Positions 53,548-62,933 are shown, counted from the first letter of the stretch. The stretch: DNA of 64,000 bases from Halobacillus litoralis (GCF_009856355.1 NZ_WMEW01000001.1:496001-560000), one strand, 5' to 3'. The notes: generated by a model not told the origin, from the sequence alone. Translations and numbers: made by a program.

Positions 53548-54900
53548 TTATGACTCAAGATCGCTGACGCTCACGAACTGGAAACCTTCGGCCGTTAACC
53601 GTTCCAATACAATCTCCACCACTTCAGGTGTCTGGCTCTGCAGTTCGTGCAGAAGAATCACAGACCCATTCCCTGCCTGCGATGTAATATCTTCCGCGAT
53701 TTCCTCCGGCTCCTGTTCTCTCCATTCCTCTGAATAGAGCGTCCATGGAACCGTATTCCAATCGCCTTTATAAGCTTTTGGCGGCTCTTCCCCGAACGGC
53801 AGTCTCAATCCAACTGTTTCTATTCCCGCAGCCTGTTTAATGACGTCCTGGGTGGCGAGAATCTGTTCATCCACTTCTTCCGGACTCAACCGGGCGAGAC
53901 GGGGGTGATCCCAGGTATGATTACCGATTTCATGCCCCTCTCCAGCCACCATCCGGGCGGTTTCCGGGTAGTAGGATACCCGTTTTCCAATCATGAAAAA
54001 CGAACCTTTGGCATCATACTCATCCAAAAGAGTAAGAATTTCACTGGTCCATTTCGGATGGGGACCATCATCAAAAGTGAGAGCGACTTCCTTCTTCTCC
54101 GTTTCCACTTCAAAATCATTGGTGGACACGGACTCCACCCGGCCGGATTCGACTTGTTCAGAGGAGGAGGTTTCCGAAGGGGCAGAAGCGGATTCCAAAG
54201 ATTCTGCAAGCTCATCCTGAATGAGCCCCTTCACATCATCGAAATCGACGAGCACATAGCCTGACGTCCCGTCTTCTGCCTGAAGATACACCCTCACACC
54301 TTCTTTCGTAAGAGCCACATCCTCGAATGTCCGCTTATTCACGTGCAGGGGAACATTGTAGCGGCTGGACAATTCTTCTTCACTCAGTGCTTCTTCTGTC
54401 AGGGCAGCCAGTTCATCAAGCACGTCGGGATCATTCTTCATAAGCTCGTCCAAATCAAGCTTACGGCCGTCCTTCTTATCAAAATTCATAACGGTCTGGT
54501 TTTTAATAACCCTGCTTCCGCCTACGTCCATCGTTTCAATGAAACGGATGACAAAGAAGCGGTGATCCTGATAAAGCATTTCAAAATCCACGTGAAGTTC
54601 ATGGGATTCAGAACTTTCCCCGGATTGTTTATTCTGATAGCTGGCCTGCTTAAAATCGGCCTTCTGTTGATTGACGTAATCGGCAATCGTCTGGTTCACC
54701 TGATTATTGGTTGTCTGCGGATAGTGGATGGTAATGTGGTATTCATTGTGCTCCACCAGCTCCGTCTTCATATCGATATCGTATATGGGTTCGATTTCAT
54801 CGGATTGTTTAGAATCATTTTCATTGGCTTTTGCGATAAATGAGCATCCTGATACAACTAAAACGACCAGCAGTGATATATATATAATAGGTTGTCTCAT
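53548..54900 (-). CDS. PdaC-like polysaccharide deacetylase lipoprotein
   Basis: A 450-residue exported protein. Signal peptide with lipobox VVSGC (Cys 19); DUF3298/RsiV-like domain (about 45-225); an acidic, serine-rich linker; then a NodB domain with TFDDGPHP (catalytic Asp and metal Asp), EIGNHTWDHPRL (metal His pair), RLPFGE and ILLHE. The layout matches B. subtilis PdaC, which deacetylates cell-wall peptidoglycan (N-acetylmuramic acid) and lowers lysozyme sensitivity. Motif 3 reads RLPFG instead of the common RPPYG. Confidence 0.85.
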   Translation of the reverse strand: MRQPIIYISLLVVLVVSGCSFIAKANENDSKQSDEIEPIYDIDMKTELVEHNEYHITIHYPQTTNNQVNQTIADYVNQQKADFKQASYQNKQSGESSESHELHVDFEMLYQDHRFFVIRFIETMDVGGSRVIKNQTVMNFDKKDGRKLDLDELMKNDPDVLDELAALTEEALSEEELSSRYNVPLHVNKRTFEDVALTKEGVRVYLQAEDGTSGYVLVDFDDVKGLIQDELAESLESASAPSETSSSEQVESGRVESVSTNDFEVETEKKEVALTFDDGPHPKWTSEILTLLDEYDAKGSFFMIGKRVSYYPETARMVAGEGHEIGNHTWDHPRLARLSPEEVDEQILATQDVIKQAAGIETVGLRLPFGEEPPKAYKGDWNTVPWTLYSEEWREQEPEEIAEDITSQAGNGSVILLHELQSQTPEVVEIVLERLTAEGFQFVSVSDLES

Positions 54901-54994
54901 AACTCTTCCCTCTTTATCTATTAGTCACACAACCTATTGTAACACAAATGTAACAATCATTTAATCGATCAGATATATTCAGTCTATTCTGTCA

Positions 54995-55831
54995 TTAAAA
55001 ATGGGTGCGCACATCCCACAACTCAGGAAAGAAACGGTGATCGAGGACTTTTTTCAAGTAGCCGACGCCCGTGGATCCTCCTGTTCCTTTCTTATGACCA
55101 ATGATCCTTTCCACCGTTTTCATATGACGGAACCGCCATTGCTGGAGACTGTCCTCCAAATCTACAAGCTTTTCAGCCAGCTGGTATAAATGCCAGTATC
55201 GATCCACATCTTTATACACACACGCCCATGCAGCTTCAACCGTAGGATTCTGTTCATACATCCGGGTGTAATCTCTTTCCAGCATTTCCGGGTCCAGATC
55301 AAAGCCTGCCTTGGCCAGCTGTTCAAGGGTGACATCATATAAGCTTGGCTGCTTATAGGCCTCTTCCAGGCGGCTGTGAAGTTTCTTATCTTTCCTGTAA
55401 ATCTTCAATACAGCATCGGTCTTATACCCAAGAGAGAATTCAATCATCCGGTACTGGTAGGATTGAAAGCCTGAAGCCTGGCCTAATTGATCGCGGAATT
55501 CCATATATTCCGAGGGCGTCATCGTTGCCAGCACATCCCACGCGTGGATAATCTGCTTCTGAATGCTTGAAACTCTGGCAAGCATTTTGAAGGCCGGCTG
55601 CATATCATCGTTCTGAATCGAACGGATCGCCGCCTGTAGTTCGTGCAGCATCAATTTCATCCATAATTCACTAACTTGATGGATCATAATAAAAAGCATT
55701 TCATCATGATGGGAAGAGAGAGGCTTCTGCGATTCCAACAGCTCGTCTAAGCGTAGATATTCTCCATAGGTCATACGTTCGGAAAAATCGGTATGCACAC
55801 CTTCACTGCCTTTCGGCGGTTCTTGAGTCAA
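54995..55831 (-). CDS. kynA: Tryptophan 2,3-dioxygenase
   Basis: A 278-residue heme enzyme opening the indole ring of tryptophan to N-formylkynurenine. Hallmarks: [48 protein letters not shown] and the heme/substrate region [13 protein letters not shown]. The start is TTG, eight bases after AGGAGG; an ATG just before it is out of frame. It follows the DUF4166 gene by 14 bp and feeds the kynB/kynU enzymes encoded 32 kb away. Confidence 0.95.
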   Translation of the reverse strand: MTQEPPKGSEGVHTDFSERMTYGEYLRLDELLESQKPLSSHHDEMLFIMIHQVSELWMKLMLHELQAAIRSIQNDDMQPAFKMLARVSSIQKQIIHAWDVLATMTPSEYMEFRDQLGQASGFQSYQYRMIEFSLGYKTDAVLKIYRKDKKLHSRLEEAYKQPSLYDVTLEQLAKAGFDLDPEMLERDYTRMYEQNPTVEAAWACVYKDVDRYWHLYQLAEKLVDLEDSLQQWRFRHMKTVERIIGHKKGTGGSTGVGYLKKVLDHRFFPELWDVRTHF

Positions 55832-55845
55832 GCATGAGCCCTCCT

Positions 55846-56490
55846 TTAATCCAGTACTCCCCGCTGAGGGATATTTCGAAATGTCATCGGCAGAAATTCT
55901 GTATGGACGAGTCCTTCATACATCAACAGCGTTCCGAATACAGGGTGTTCGGTGTGGACGTGTACCCGGGTGGCGCCTTCTTCTTCTTCGTAATGTTCAT
56001 ATACAGAAGTCACAGTCCCGTCCATCGACATTCCCCCCGGCCCATGATTGGCTTTCGACTCCATATATAAACCGCCTTCCGGAGTAACGTGAAGATCAAA
56101 GTCTGCCTTCACAAGGCCTGACCGCCCGAGATGGTCAACGAGACACTGTTTTTCTTCATCATATCTCGCCGCAGAATCGAACCCGCGGATGGCATAAGGG
56201 AAAAAGAATCGGCGGATCCAGCTGATGGTTTCCCTTCCCTCCTCATCTTCATAGACATAATTCTCAAGTGTAAAAGGGACGTCTTTCCCACGCTCTGCAA
56301 ATAAAAGATGGTCTTTGACACCGGTACTCATCAATGGTCGCACAAGGGCCGGAGTCCCTCTGATTTCTGTCATTCTTCCCTGCCCGAGGACCATAAGATT
56401 CTGCTTACTCGTTAATCCGTATTTTTTCTGCAGCTCAGGATGCAGGTGATGGAACTGTTCCCCGAGCGCTTTGTGGTAGATGGATTTCAT
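55846..56490 (-). CDS. DUF4166 protein
   Basis: About 214 residues with the DUF4166 pattern ([22 protein letters not shown], then [28 protein letters not shown] and a beta-rich C-terminal half). Function unknown; in other Bacillaceae it occurs alone or fused to oxidoreductase-type proteins. ATG 56490 has AAAGGAGG upstream. It is the first gene of an apparent DUF4166-kynA operon with a cre-like site 107 bp upstream. Confidence 0.78.
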   Translation of the reverse strand: MKSIYHKALGEQFHHLHPELQKKYGLTSKQNLMVLGQGRMTEIRGTPALVRPLMSTGVKDHLLFAERGKDVPFTLENYVYEDEEGRETISWIRRFFFPYAIRGFDSAARYDEEKQCLVDHLGRSGLVKADFDLHVTPEGGLYMESKANHGPGGMSMDGTVTSVYEHYEEEEGATRVHVHTEHPVFGTLLMYEGLVHTEFLPMTFRNIPQRGVLD

Positions 56491-56596
56491 TTGTATACGG
56501 CCTCCTTTATACTGTCCGTTTTTCCAGTTCTCCCCCTGCTTGATCGTGAATACAATAGGGAGGACGGAACCTTGGCTGTACATGAATTATAGCATA

Positions 56597-56610
56597 AGTA
56601 AACGCTTACG
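56597..56610. promoter_or_regulatory. cre-like CcpA site upstream of DUF4166-kynA
   Basis: AGTAAACGCTTACG contains a perfect GTAAACGCTTAC core; only the outermost bases differ from the cre consensus. Confidence 0.6.
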
Positions 56611-56626
56611 ATTTACCTGTACAAAG

Positions 56627-56664
56627 AAAAGAAAGACCTGCCCTTAAAAGCAGGTCTTTCTTAT
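56627..56664 (-). terminator. Terminator after the RQC-domain gene
   Basis: AAGAAAGACCTGC and GCAGGTCTTTCTT; near-perfect stem with flanking A/T runs. Confidence 0.88.
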
Positions 56665-56677
56665 GGAAAACCGTGTT

Positions 56678-58204
56678 CTACATCACTTCTTCCGCAAAAT
56701 CGCTGATCGCATAACCCTTCTGCTGCTTCATGAGCCAGCCCTGCTTTTCCAGCTGGGTGAACAACCTTTGGATATGCTTTTCCGGCCAGCTTGATAAAAG
56801 CCCGAACCAGCGTGTTTCATGAAGGTACAAACTTCTCAACTTGTTTGTCGGCTTACCTGCAAGCATCTGTACCAGCGTATGAACCGGATACTCACTGCCA
56901 TAATAATAGATGAGATCAAGAATCTGCTGGGTATCTGCATAAGTGATGGAACGGCCCTTGACGGTCAGGATGATGTCTTCATCATGGTAGCGGACAGCTT
57001 CCAGCCGCGTCTTCAACTCCTCCAGCACATGCCGGGTATTCGGATAGACATGCTCCGGCACGATCTTCTGCCAACGACTCAACTCCTTAAGGATCCGGAC
57101 TTCTTTCAGTTCTACACCGGCCAGCCACAACAGTTCTGAATCGTTCCCCTTCTCGGGTATATGAACCCGGCTTAGTTTGTCATACATGTCCAGTAAAGGG
57201 TAAGCAGACAGATCGTCTTTCCGGCGCTGATACTTTTCGATTCGGCTGACGACCGCAAGACTCTCATCGAGGGGTTTCCTGGCCGTGTTCAGCTGCTTCT
57301 TCAACGCCCTCAACTGAGCTAGCTGCTCAAGAAGCCGGCTGTTCTGCCGGGCTATCGCATTGAACTGCTCCTCGATCGTCGCCGTACGTTTGACTGCCCG
57401 ATCCACATCAAACTCCTCCGGGAAGCGGACAGCCTCTTCCACCGTGTCATAATAAAGGCAGAAATCACACGTTTCACAATAGCAGCAGATCGTTTTCTCC
57501 TCTGCATCGAACTGTAGACATTTCGAATGAGGGCAGCTTCCCTCTTCCCGTTCCACCCATGCCTGTGGAAGTGCACGGAACGGACGCATGACGATTTCGA
57601 CACGGTGCCTCCAATAAGCAATGTCCTCTGGATAGTTAAGCACAGAAATCAGGGAGGACTGGTTCATCGTTTCGACAGCATCGATCACGTCACGCTTTTG
57701 ATGAAAAAGCTGGACAATCGGATGCCGGTGAAACGCGTCTGCTATTTTATCAAGCCAGTGTTCGCGGCTCTCCTTGCTGATATGAGAAAGAAACAGATAA
57801 TCCTCCAATACTTCCCCGACATGATCGTACAACTGATCTGAGGAAAGCTGAGTGAAATCTGTGTGATATAAATAGGAATCTTTTAAAGGTAGTCCATGTT
57901 CTTCAGGCAGGGACTTCCATAAAAACAATTCTGGGCGCAGCAAATGTGGATGGATCGTCTCTTCTTTTTGAAAAGCTACAGGCAGAACAGCATCTCCGGT
58001 TAGTCCGAGATAATTTTGGATGGACGCTGTGTCCAGAGACTTCCTGCCGATATGATCCACAACTGCATCGTTAAGCCTGGATAATAACCCCCGTTCAAAT
58101 TTATGTCCGATGGACCGAATATGCTTATTCTTCTTCCCAATCGGTGCGAGTACAACATGAGGGTAGCGATGATCCTGGTAAGCAATCCTATTTGGCAGTC
58201 CCAT
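56678..58204 (-). CDS. RQC-domain DNA-binding protein with zinc-cysteine cluster (RQC-minor type)
   Basis: A 508-residue cytoplasmic protein. N-terminal segment VVLAPIGKKNKHIRSIG; a cysteine-rich module near residues 225-250 (CPHSKCLQF, then CCYCETCDFCLYYD) suited to zinc; a coiled-coil (about 270-320); and a C-terminal RQC-like winged helix (about 405-505: ITYADTQQILDLIYYYGSEYP, LRSLYLHETRWFGLLSSWPE). There is no helicase core. The layout matches proteins named RQC-minor in Bacillota, suspected of acting in stress or genome defence; function unproven. Start ATG lies behind AAAGGGGAATTC. Confidence 0.68.
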   Translation of the reverse strand: MGLPNRIAYQDHRYPHVVLAPIGKKNKHIRSIGHKFERGLLSRLNDAVVDHIGRKSLDTASIQNYLGLTGDAVLPVAFQKEETIHPHLLRPELFLWKSLPEEHGLPLKDSYLYHTDFTQLSSDQLYDHVGEVLEDYLFLSHISKESREHWLDKIADAFHRHPIVQLFHQKRDVIDAVETMNQSSLISVLNYPEDIAYWRHRVEIVMRPFRALPQAWVEREEGSCPHSKCLQFDAEEKTICCYCETCDFCLYYDTVEEAVRFPEEFDVDRAVKRTATIEEQFNAIARQNSRLLEQLAQLRALKKQLNTARKPLDESLAVVSRIEKYQRRKDDLSAYPLLDMYDKLSRVHIPEKGNDSELLWLAGVELKEVRILKELSRWQKIVPEHVYPNTRHVLEELKTRLEAVRYHDEDIILTVKGRSITYADTQQILDLIYYYGSEYPVHTLVQMLAGKPTNKLRSLYLHETRWFGLLSSWPEKHIQRLFTQLEKQGWLMKQQKGYAISDFAEEVM

Positions 58205-58287
58205 AATGAATTCCCCTTTGAATAAGGATTTACTACTATTATAGAAAAAGTATTACGAGTTACCAACAAATATAAGTAAAATGGGCG

Positions 58288-58986
58288 TCAAACCGTTAAA
58301 ATTTCCACGGGATACCCAATGAACAGTCCCGTTTCTATAACTCCGGGGATGGCACTGAGCTCTTTTTCCAACCCATCATGAATGTCTGAGAACCGTACTT
58401 CCAGCAGGAGATTGCCCGCTTCTGTCAGAACGGGACCGTCTTTTGCCGCTGCCATACGGAGCTGGATATCCTCACATGGGAAATCCTGCAGTTTCGTTTC
58501 CACCAGATGAACAGCCCTCGGATCCACTTCAACAGGAACCGCGTACTTTTCGCCGAGCTTGTGAACGTACTTGCTTTCATCTACTAAAATATACGTTTTA
58601 GGGGAGCTTGCCATCACGAGTTTTTCAGCGAATAACGCTCCACCTCGGCCTTTGATCAACCGGCCGGCATTATCTACTTCATCCGCCCCGTCAAAACCCC
58701 AGTCGGGCTTTGCAGCAGTCAACGTCGTCCTCTTCAATCCGAACAGGGCACAGTTCATCTCCGCTTCTTTCGATGTCGGAACCGCGTAGACGTCCAACCC
58801 TTCGTCCTTTATGCGTTCTCCGATCTTTTCCAGTGCAATATAGGCTGTCGAGCCGGAACCGACACCGATGACCTGCTGGTCTTCAACCAGCCGGCTCACT
58901 TTTACGGCTGCCTGTTCCTTGGCTTCCCGATTGGATATGGCCCCCGCCCACACCGGGCTCCCGGAAAGTTGATTCCTCCACTTCAT
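58288..58986 (-). CDS. rpiA: Ribose-5-phosphate isomerase A
   Basis: About 232 residues interconverting ribose-5-phosphate and ribulose-5-phosphate. GVGSGSTAYIALEKIGE is the phosphate loop, FDGADEVDN carries the catalytic Asp pair, and IKGRGGALFAEKLVMA the general-base region. The N-terminus is about ten residues longer than usual. ATG 58986 follows GAGAGGTG. Monocistronic. Confidence 0.93.
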   Translation of the reverse strand: MKWRNQLSGSPVWAGAISNREAKEQAAVKVSRLVEDQQVIGVGSGSTAYIALEKIGERIKDEGLDVYAVPTSKEAEMNCALFGLKRTTLTAAKPDWGFDGADEVDNAGRLIKGRGGALFAEKLVMASSPKTYILVDESKYVHKLGEKYAVPVEVDPRAVHLVETKLQDFPCEDIQLRMAAAKDGPVLTEAGNLLLEVRFSDIHDGLEKELSAIPGVIETGLFIGYPVEILTV

Positions 58987-59163
58987 ACAAATCACCTCTC
59001 TCTTTGTATTCCCAAAAGTCTCATAAAAAAAGCACAGCTGTTAAGGAAAGTGTATCAAATCAAGGCTCTCCACATACAGAGGAGCCGTAAACTTTGTCAT
59101 TCTTTACGCCCCTTTCACATAAACTTAATGGAATACTCCTACCGAATCAAAAGGGGGAAAAGT

Positions 59164-59244
59164 ATGAGAAGACTCTATTGGAAACTGGTGATCTTCTATC
59201 TCATTCTGATTACCGCCTTTGCCTGCGTAACTTTTCTCCATTAA
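59164..59244 (+). CDS. 26-residue single-helix membrane peptide
   Basis: A tiny frame MRRLYWKLV...TFLH with a basic start and one hydrophobic stretch, preceded by AAAAGGGGGAAAA seven bases before the ATG and followed at once by a terminator hairpin (59248-59277). These signals, rather than length, support it. It converges on liaR. Function unknown; such peptides may act on membrane proteins. Confidence 0.5.
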   Translation: MRRLYWKLVIFYLILITAFACVTFLH

Positions 59245-59279
59245 AAAAATACCCCGGCATCCAGAACCGGGGTATTCCT
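59245..59279. terminator. Shared terminator, small membrane peptide and liaR
   Basis: AATACCCCGG and CCGGGGTATT arms with A-run on the left. Confidence 0.85.
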
Positions 59280-59294
59280 ATGTCCGCTTGAGAT

Positions 59295-59927
59295 TTAATG
59301 GACAAGCTCATGCTTGAAGGCGTAGATCACAGCCTGCGTCCGGTCCGATACCTGCAGTTTCCCAAGAATGCTGCTTACGTGAACTTTTACCGTCTTTAAA
59401 GCAATGAACAGCTGATCCGCAATTTCCTGATTCGTCTTTCCTTCTGCCATAAGAAGCAGAATCTCTTTTTCCCTGTTCGTCAACTCTTCGTGAAGCGCAC
59501 GGGTTTCCGGCTTCCGCATCTTTGTCATGATTTTCCCGGTCACTTCCGGCTCCAGAATGGACTGACCTTCGAAGGTGGCCCGGATGGCCTTGGCGATTTC
59601 CTCAGCTTTTGACGTTTTCAGCATATAACTGACCGCTCCCGCTTCTAAAGCCGGGTACACCTTTTCATCATCAAGAAAACTGGTGACAATGATGATTTTC
59701 GCCTCCGGCCATTCGGCTGTAATCCGCTTTGTCGCTTCAATTCCATCCATCTTTTCCATCACAAGATCCATCAGAATAATATCCGGCCGGTGATGAAAGG
59801 CAAGTTCTACCGCATCATCACCGTCCCCGGCTTCCGCAATCACCTCAATATCCGGCTGTGAGGACAGATAGGCGGATACACCAATGCGGACCATCTCATG
59901 GTCATCTGCGAACAATACTCGAATCAT
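59295..59927 (-). CDS. liaR: Response regulator LiaR
   Basis: A 210-residue NarL/FixJ-type regulator: receiver domain with ADDHEMV, phospho-acceptor Asp in IILMDLVMEKMDG and the K in YMLKTSKAEE; then a LuxR helix-turn-helix (LTNREKEILLLMAEGKTNQEIADQLFIALKTVKVHVSSILGKL). It activates liaIH under cell-envelope stress. Its start overlaps the liaS stop (TGATG). Closest alternative name is VraR. Confidence 0.92.
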   Translation of the reverse strand: MIRVLFADDHEMVRIGVSAYLSSQPDIEVIAEAGDGDDAVELAFHHRPDIILMDLVMEKMDGIEATKRITAEWPEAKIIIVTSFLDDEKVYPALEAGAVSYMLKTSKAEEIAKAIRATFEGQSILEPEVTGKIMTKMRKPETRALHEELTNREKEILLLMAEGKTNQEIADQLFIALKTVKVHVSSILGKLQVSDRTQAVIYAFKHELVH

Positions 59928-60964
59928 CAGGATTGACCTCCTTTAAGTCGGTGGGGCACTTTCACTTCCAAGCGGGTCCCCTGCCCTTTCACGCTGACGA
60001 CCTTTAATGTTCCACCCATTTCATACGCACGCTCCTCCATATTTTGAAGGCCGTAGGAGCTTGTCTTTTTCTCTTCCACATGAAAGCCGGCCCCGTCATC
60101 GATCACCTTCAAAATGACGGTTTGGTCCCGCTCCAGAAGCATGACCGAAAGTGTCGATGCCTTTGCGTGTCTCAGTGTGTTGGATACCGATTCCTGCAGA
60201 ATCCGGAAAAGCTGGTCCTCGACCCCTTTTTCTAAAGGAAACGGTTCGATCGTCCAGTCAATATGAAGCGGAACCTTTTGGACCAGCTCCTGAAGAAGCT
60301 CTGCCATCCCTTCCGCGAGCGTTTTATCCTTCAGAGGAACCGGCCGCAGATGGAGGAGCAGCGCCCTCATTTCGAGCTGGGACTGGTGGATCATCTTCTC
60401 GACCATTTTCAACTGCTGATCTGTATCGGCACGGCCGTGTTCCTTCGTTTCGTTAATGGCCGACATCATCATGGAAGCCGCAAACAACTGCTGGCTGACT
60501 GAGTCATGAAGCTCCCTGGCCAGACGGTTCCTTTCCTGTATGACCACTTCCTGCAGGCTTTTTTCCCGTTCTTCCGCTCTTTCCGTTACCATACGTTGAG
60601 AAAGTTCGGTTTGTTTCAAAATTTTCTCTTCCAGTTGTTTCACCTGATCTTCAATTCTTCTCACTTCTACAAGATCCGCCCCCTCCGTTTCCAGGGGTCT
60701 GCCTTTTACGACCTCTTCCAGCTGCTGCTCAATATGGGTGAACTGACGGCGCCAGTACCATCCCTGGGCAGTACCTGTTACAAAGCCCATCATCAAGGAC
60801 AGCAGAAGAATGAAGAAACCATACGGAAGGTCAAGCACCTCCCGCGTCCAGAGCATAGACCACCGTTCTACTGGAAAAGCGGCGAATGTCACCCCTGTCA
60901 GAAGGAGAGCAAATACAAAAAATGTGAAAAGCCCCGACCCAATCTGTCTCTGCCAAAGATTCAT
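59927..60964 (-). CDS. liaS: Envelope-stress histidine kinase LiaS
   Basis: A 345-residue kinase with two N-terminal helices joined by a very short outside loop (intramembrane-sensing type), HAMP-like linker, coiled coil, the HisKA_3 phospho-acceptor in NRLARELHDSVSQQL and an ATPase domain ending GLQNMEERAYEMGG. It detects lipid-II cycle interference with LiaF. It overlaps liaF by ATGA. Confidence 0.92.
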   Translation of the reverse strand: MNLWQRQIGSGLFTFFVFALLLTGVTFAAFPVERWSMLWTREVLDLPYGFFILLLSLMMGFVTGTAQGWYWRRQFTHIEQQLEEVVKGRPLETEGADLVEVRRIEDQVKQLEEKILKQTELSQRMVTERAEEREKSLQEVVIQERNRLARELHDSVSQQLFAASMMMSAINETKEHGRADTDQQLKMVEKMIHQSQLEMRALLLHLRPVPLKDKTLAEGMAELLQELVQKVPLHIDWTIEPFPLEKGVEDQLFRILQESVSNTLRHAKASTLSVMLLERDQTVILKVIDDGAGFHVEEKKTSSYGLQNMEERAYEMGGTLKVVSVKGQGTRLEVKVPHRLKGGQS

Positions 60965-61680
60965 ATCCGCTTCACCTCAAGATCGCCGGAGAAGATCGAG
61001 GTAATTACCTTTACCCGGGGTTTATTTTTCTGATAATCCGGTGTTTGGTAAAACGTCATCTGGTTCAGCATTTTAGTCTTTTTGAATTGAAAAATCGTGC
61101 TTCGTCCAATCACGGCGCTGTGGTGGATCATAACTTCCACTTCATATGGAACATAGATGGTGACATTGCCTACGAAATGCCGGATGGAAATGACAGATTC
61201 ATCCGGAGGCAGAACCGTTTCACTTAAATCGATGACACGATCGCCGAGACCCCCGTGAACATTGATATCCTGCCACGGGTAGGAATGGGGCGGTGTCGTC
61301 TGCCGACCGAAAAACTTCTGGGTGAATAAAGGTTCTCCTGGAGGGTCGGCCCATTCCGGATCCAGCCTTTCAACCTGGACTTTTTCCGGGTGCTGTTTCG
61401 TTTTGTAATAATGACGAAGAGCCAGGAAAAGGATGGCCAGCACGAGAAACCGGACGGCAATCATACTCAATACGGTCAGGCCGAAACTGACGGCACCCAC
61501 CCAGAATAGGACCTTCCTCCAGACCGGCTTATAATTCTTCCATCCAAAATAAACGAGAACGGCTGAAAACCCTAGAGAAAAAATGAGGCCTCCGTTAAAG
61601 AACACTATTTCGATGATAAGGAGAATCACCCCTATGATTAAAATCGTGTTCAGCATATCAGTTGAAATTTTTTTAAGCAC
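60961..61680 (-). CDS. liaF: LiaF, inhibitor of the LiaRS system
   Basis: About 240 residues. Hydrophobic N-terminal half (three to four helices, to about residue 100) and a C-terminal LiaF-like domain with LGDRVIDLSETVLPPDESVISIRHFVGNVTIYVPYEVEVMI. LiaF holds LiaS inactive without stress. A GTG eight bases after AAGGGGGG is preferred; the ATG at 61689 overlaps that site. Confidence 0.88.
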   Translation of the reverse strand: MLKKISTDMLNTILIIGVILLIIEIVFFNGGLIFSLGFSAVLVYFGWKNYKPVWRKVLFWVGAVSFGLTVLSMIAVRFLVLAILFLALRHYYKTKQHPEKVQVERLDPEWADPPGEPLFTQKFFGRQTTPPHSYPWQDINVHGGLGDRVIDLSETVLPPDESVISIRHFVGNVTIYVPYEVEVMIHHSAVIGRSTIFQFKKTKMLNQMTFYQTPDYQKNKPRVKVITSIFSGDLEVKRI

Positions 61681-61772
61681 AGCGGTCATTCCCCCCTTAC
61701 TCCTGTCGCTGCTTCGTCTTCCAGCCAAAGGAAAGACGCAGAGAACTGCGCCTTTATCATACCATGATTTAT

Positions 61773-62411
61773 TTAACCGGACACTTCCTGCTTATGTTCG
61801 ACCTTTTTCTCGATTTCCGCCATCCTGCTGTCAAACGTATTCCGATAATAAGCGCTGTTCACCTTATCCTCCAGATCTTCTATATAACGGTTGATCTCAG
61901 AGAATCGGGAATAAGACTTGTCCGATCCGTCATCCAGTACCCGGTTCATTTTATGATGGGCCCGGGCGGTATTTTCACGGCCCATGAATTCCATCCGTTT
62001 TAAGTGCATGTCTTTTAATTTGTGCTTCATTTCTTCATACTTCCGCTCCAGGGCTTCCAGCTGCTCCATACTTTCCGAACGTGCTGCCTTCAGTTTTTCT
62101 GCACGTCCTTCATACTCCTGCTGCTCCTTCACGGCAAACTCATGCATGGATGTTTCCCCGGCCTGTGCTGCTATTTCGGCCTGCCGCCTGCGTTTTTCCG
62201 CCATTTCCACCGCTTGTTGATATTCCCGCGTAAACTCACCTTTCAGCTGATGCTGCCTTTCCACCAGTTTCCTTACTTTTTCCGTTTCTTTTTCACTTTC
62301 CCTTAAGTACTGATTCAGCATAGCGACAGGATTCTTTTGTTCCTTCTGGTCCAATGCTTCATGAAGATCTGCCGTAATCGAATCCTTTAATCGTGTAAAT
62401 AGGTTGGCCAT
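61773..62411 (-). CDS. liaH: LiaH, PspA/IM30 family membrane-stress protein
   Basis: A 212-residue, almost entirely helical coiled-coil protein with the PspA start LFTRLKDSITADLHEALDQ and MLNQYLRESEKE. LiaH assembles into large rings on the membrane through LiaI to protect it. It follows liaI by 16 bp; start ATG behind AAAGGAGATGG. Confidence 0.92.
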   Translation of the reverse strand: MANLFTRLKDSITADLHEALDQKEQKNPVAMLNQYLRESEKETEKVRKLVERQHQLKGEFTREYQQAVEMAEKRRRQAEIAAQAGETSMHEFAVKEQQEYEGRAEKLKAARSESMEQLEALERKYEEMKHKLKDMHLKRMEFMGRENTARAHHKMNRVLDDGSDKSYSRFSEINRYIEDLEDKVNSAYYRNTFDSRMAEIEKKVEHKQEVSG

Positions 62412-62427
62412 GTTTCCATCTCCTTTG

Positions 62428-62775
62428 TTATTTGTTTAAATCCGCCCATTCACGCTCAAAATTTGTAAATGGGTCGTCTCCTTTTTCAGACGTGGAGTTC
62501 TGTGTGCGGCTTGTCCAATTTTTATAAATCCAGTAGAGGACATAAGCTGCAGCTACACCGACGACTGCGTATACGTTGGAAACGGCGATACTTAAAACAA
62601 TCAAACCGACGACTATCCATCCGATTTTCCCAGCCGTTGAATCACTTTTCACGAACTGCTTAAAAACGATATACAACAGCCATACACTGGCACCAAGCAG
62701 AATCATCGGGCCGAGGTTTGCAAGCAATAATCCAAGGGCGGTCAGACCTGCGAGGAATAACAGAAACTTTTTCAT
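62428..62775 (-). CDS. liaI: LiaI membrane anchor
   Basis: About 115 residues: MKKFLLFLAGLTALGLLLAN, three to four hydrophobic helices, and a charged C-terminal tail (TNFEREWADLNK). In B. subtilis LiaI recruits LiaH to the membrane. ATG 62775 follows GGGAGGG. First gene of liaI-liaH-liaF-liaS-liaR; liaG is absent. Confidence 0.85.
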   Translation of the reverse strand: MKKFLLFLAGLTALGLLLANLGPMILLGASVWLLYIVFKQFVKSDSTAGKIGWIVVGLIVLSIAVSNVYAVVGVAAAYVLYWIYKNWTSRTQNSTSEKGDDPFTNFEREWADLNK

Positions 62776-62806
62776 TGATTTCCCTCCCTGCACTATTCTT
62801 GTTTTT

Positions 62807-62879
62807 ATCATACCGGTGTAGAAGGATTTCCGTAATGAGCCTCGGATATATCTTTATCTAAGACCAGAGGCTTATCTCC
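62807..62879 (-). promoter_or_regulatory. liaI promoter and candidate LiaR site
   Basis: Minus strand TTACGG, 17-bp spacer, TATGAT. Directly upstream is an inverted repeat with AGCCTC and GAGGCT arms (about 62839-62873) enclosing GGTCTTAGA, close in flavour to LiaR/VraR boxes. The match is suggestive only. Confidence 0.45.
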
Positions 62880-62896
62880 ATCTCCCTGTCCAGGTA

Positions 62897-62933
62897 TAAA
62901 AAAAGAAAGGCGCCCACTTCCGGCGCCTTTCCT
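62897..62933 (-). terminator. Terminator after the Xaa-Pro dipeptidase gene
   Basis: AAAGGCGCC and GGCGCCTTT arms; minus strand ends CTTTTTTTATA. Confidence 0.9.
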
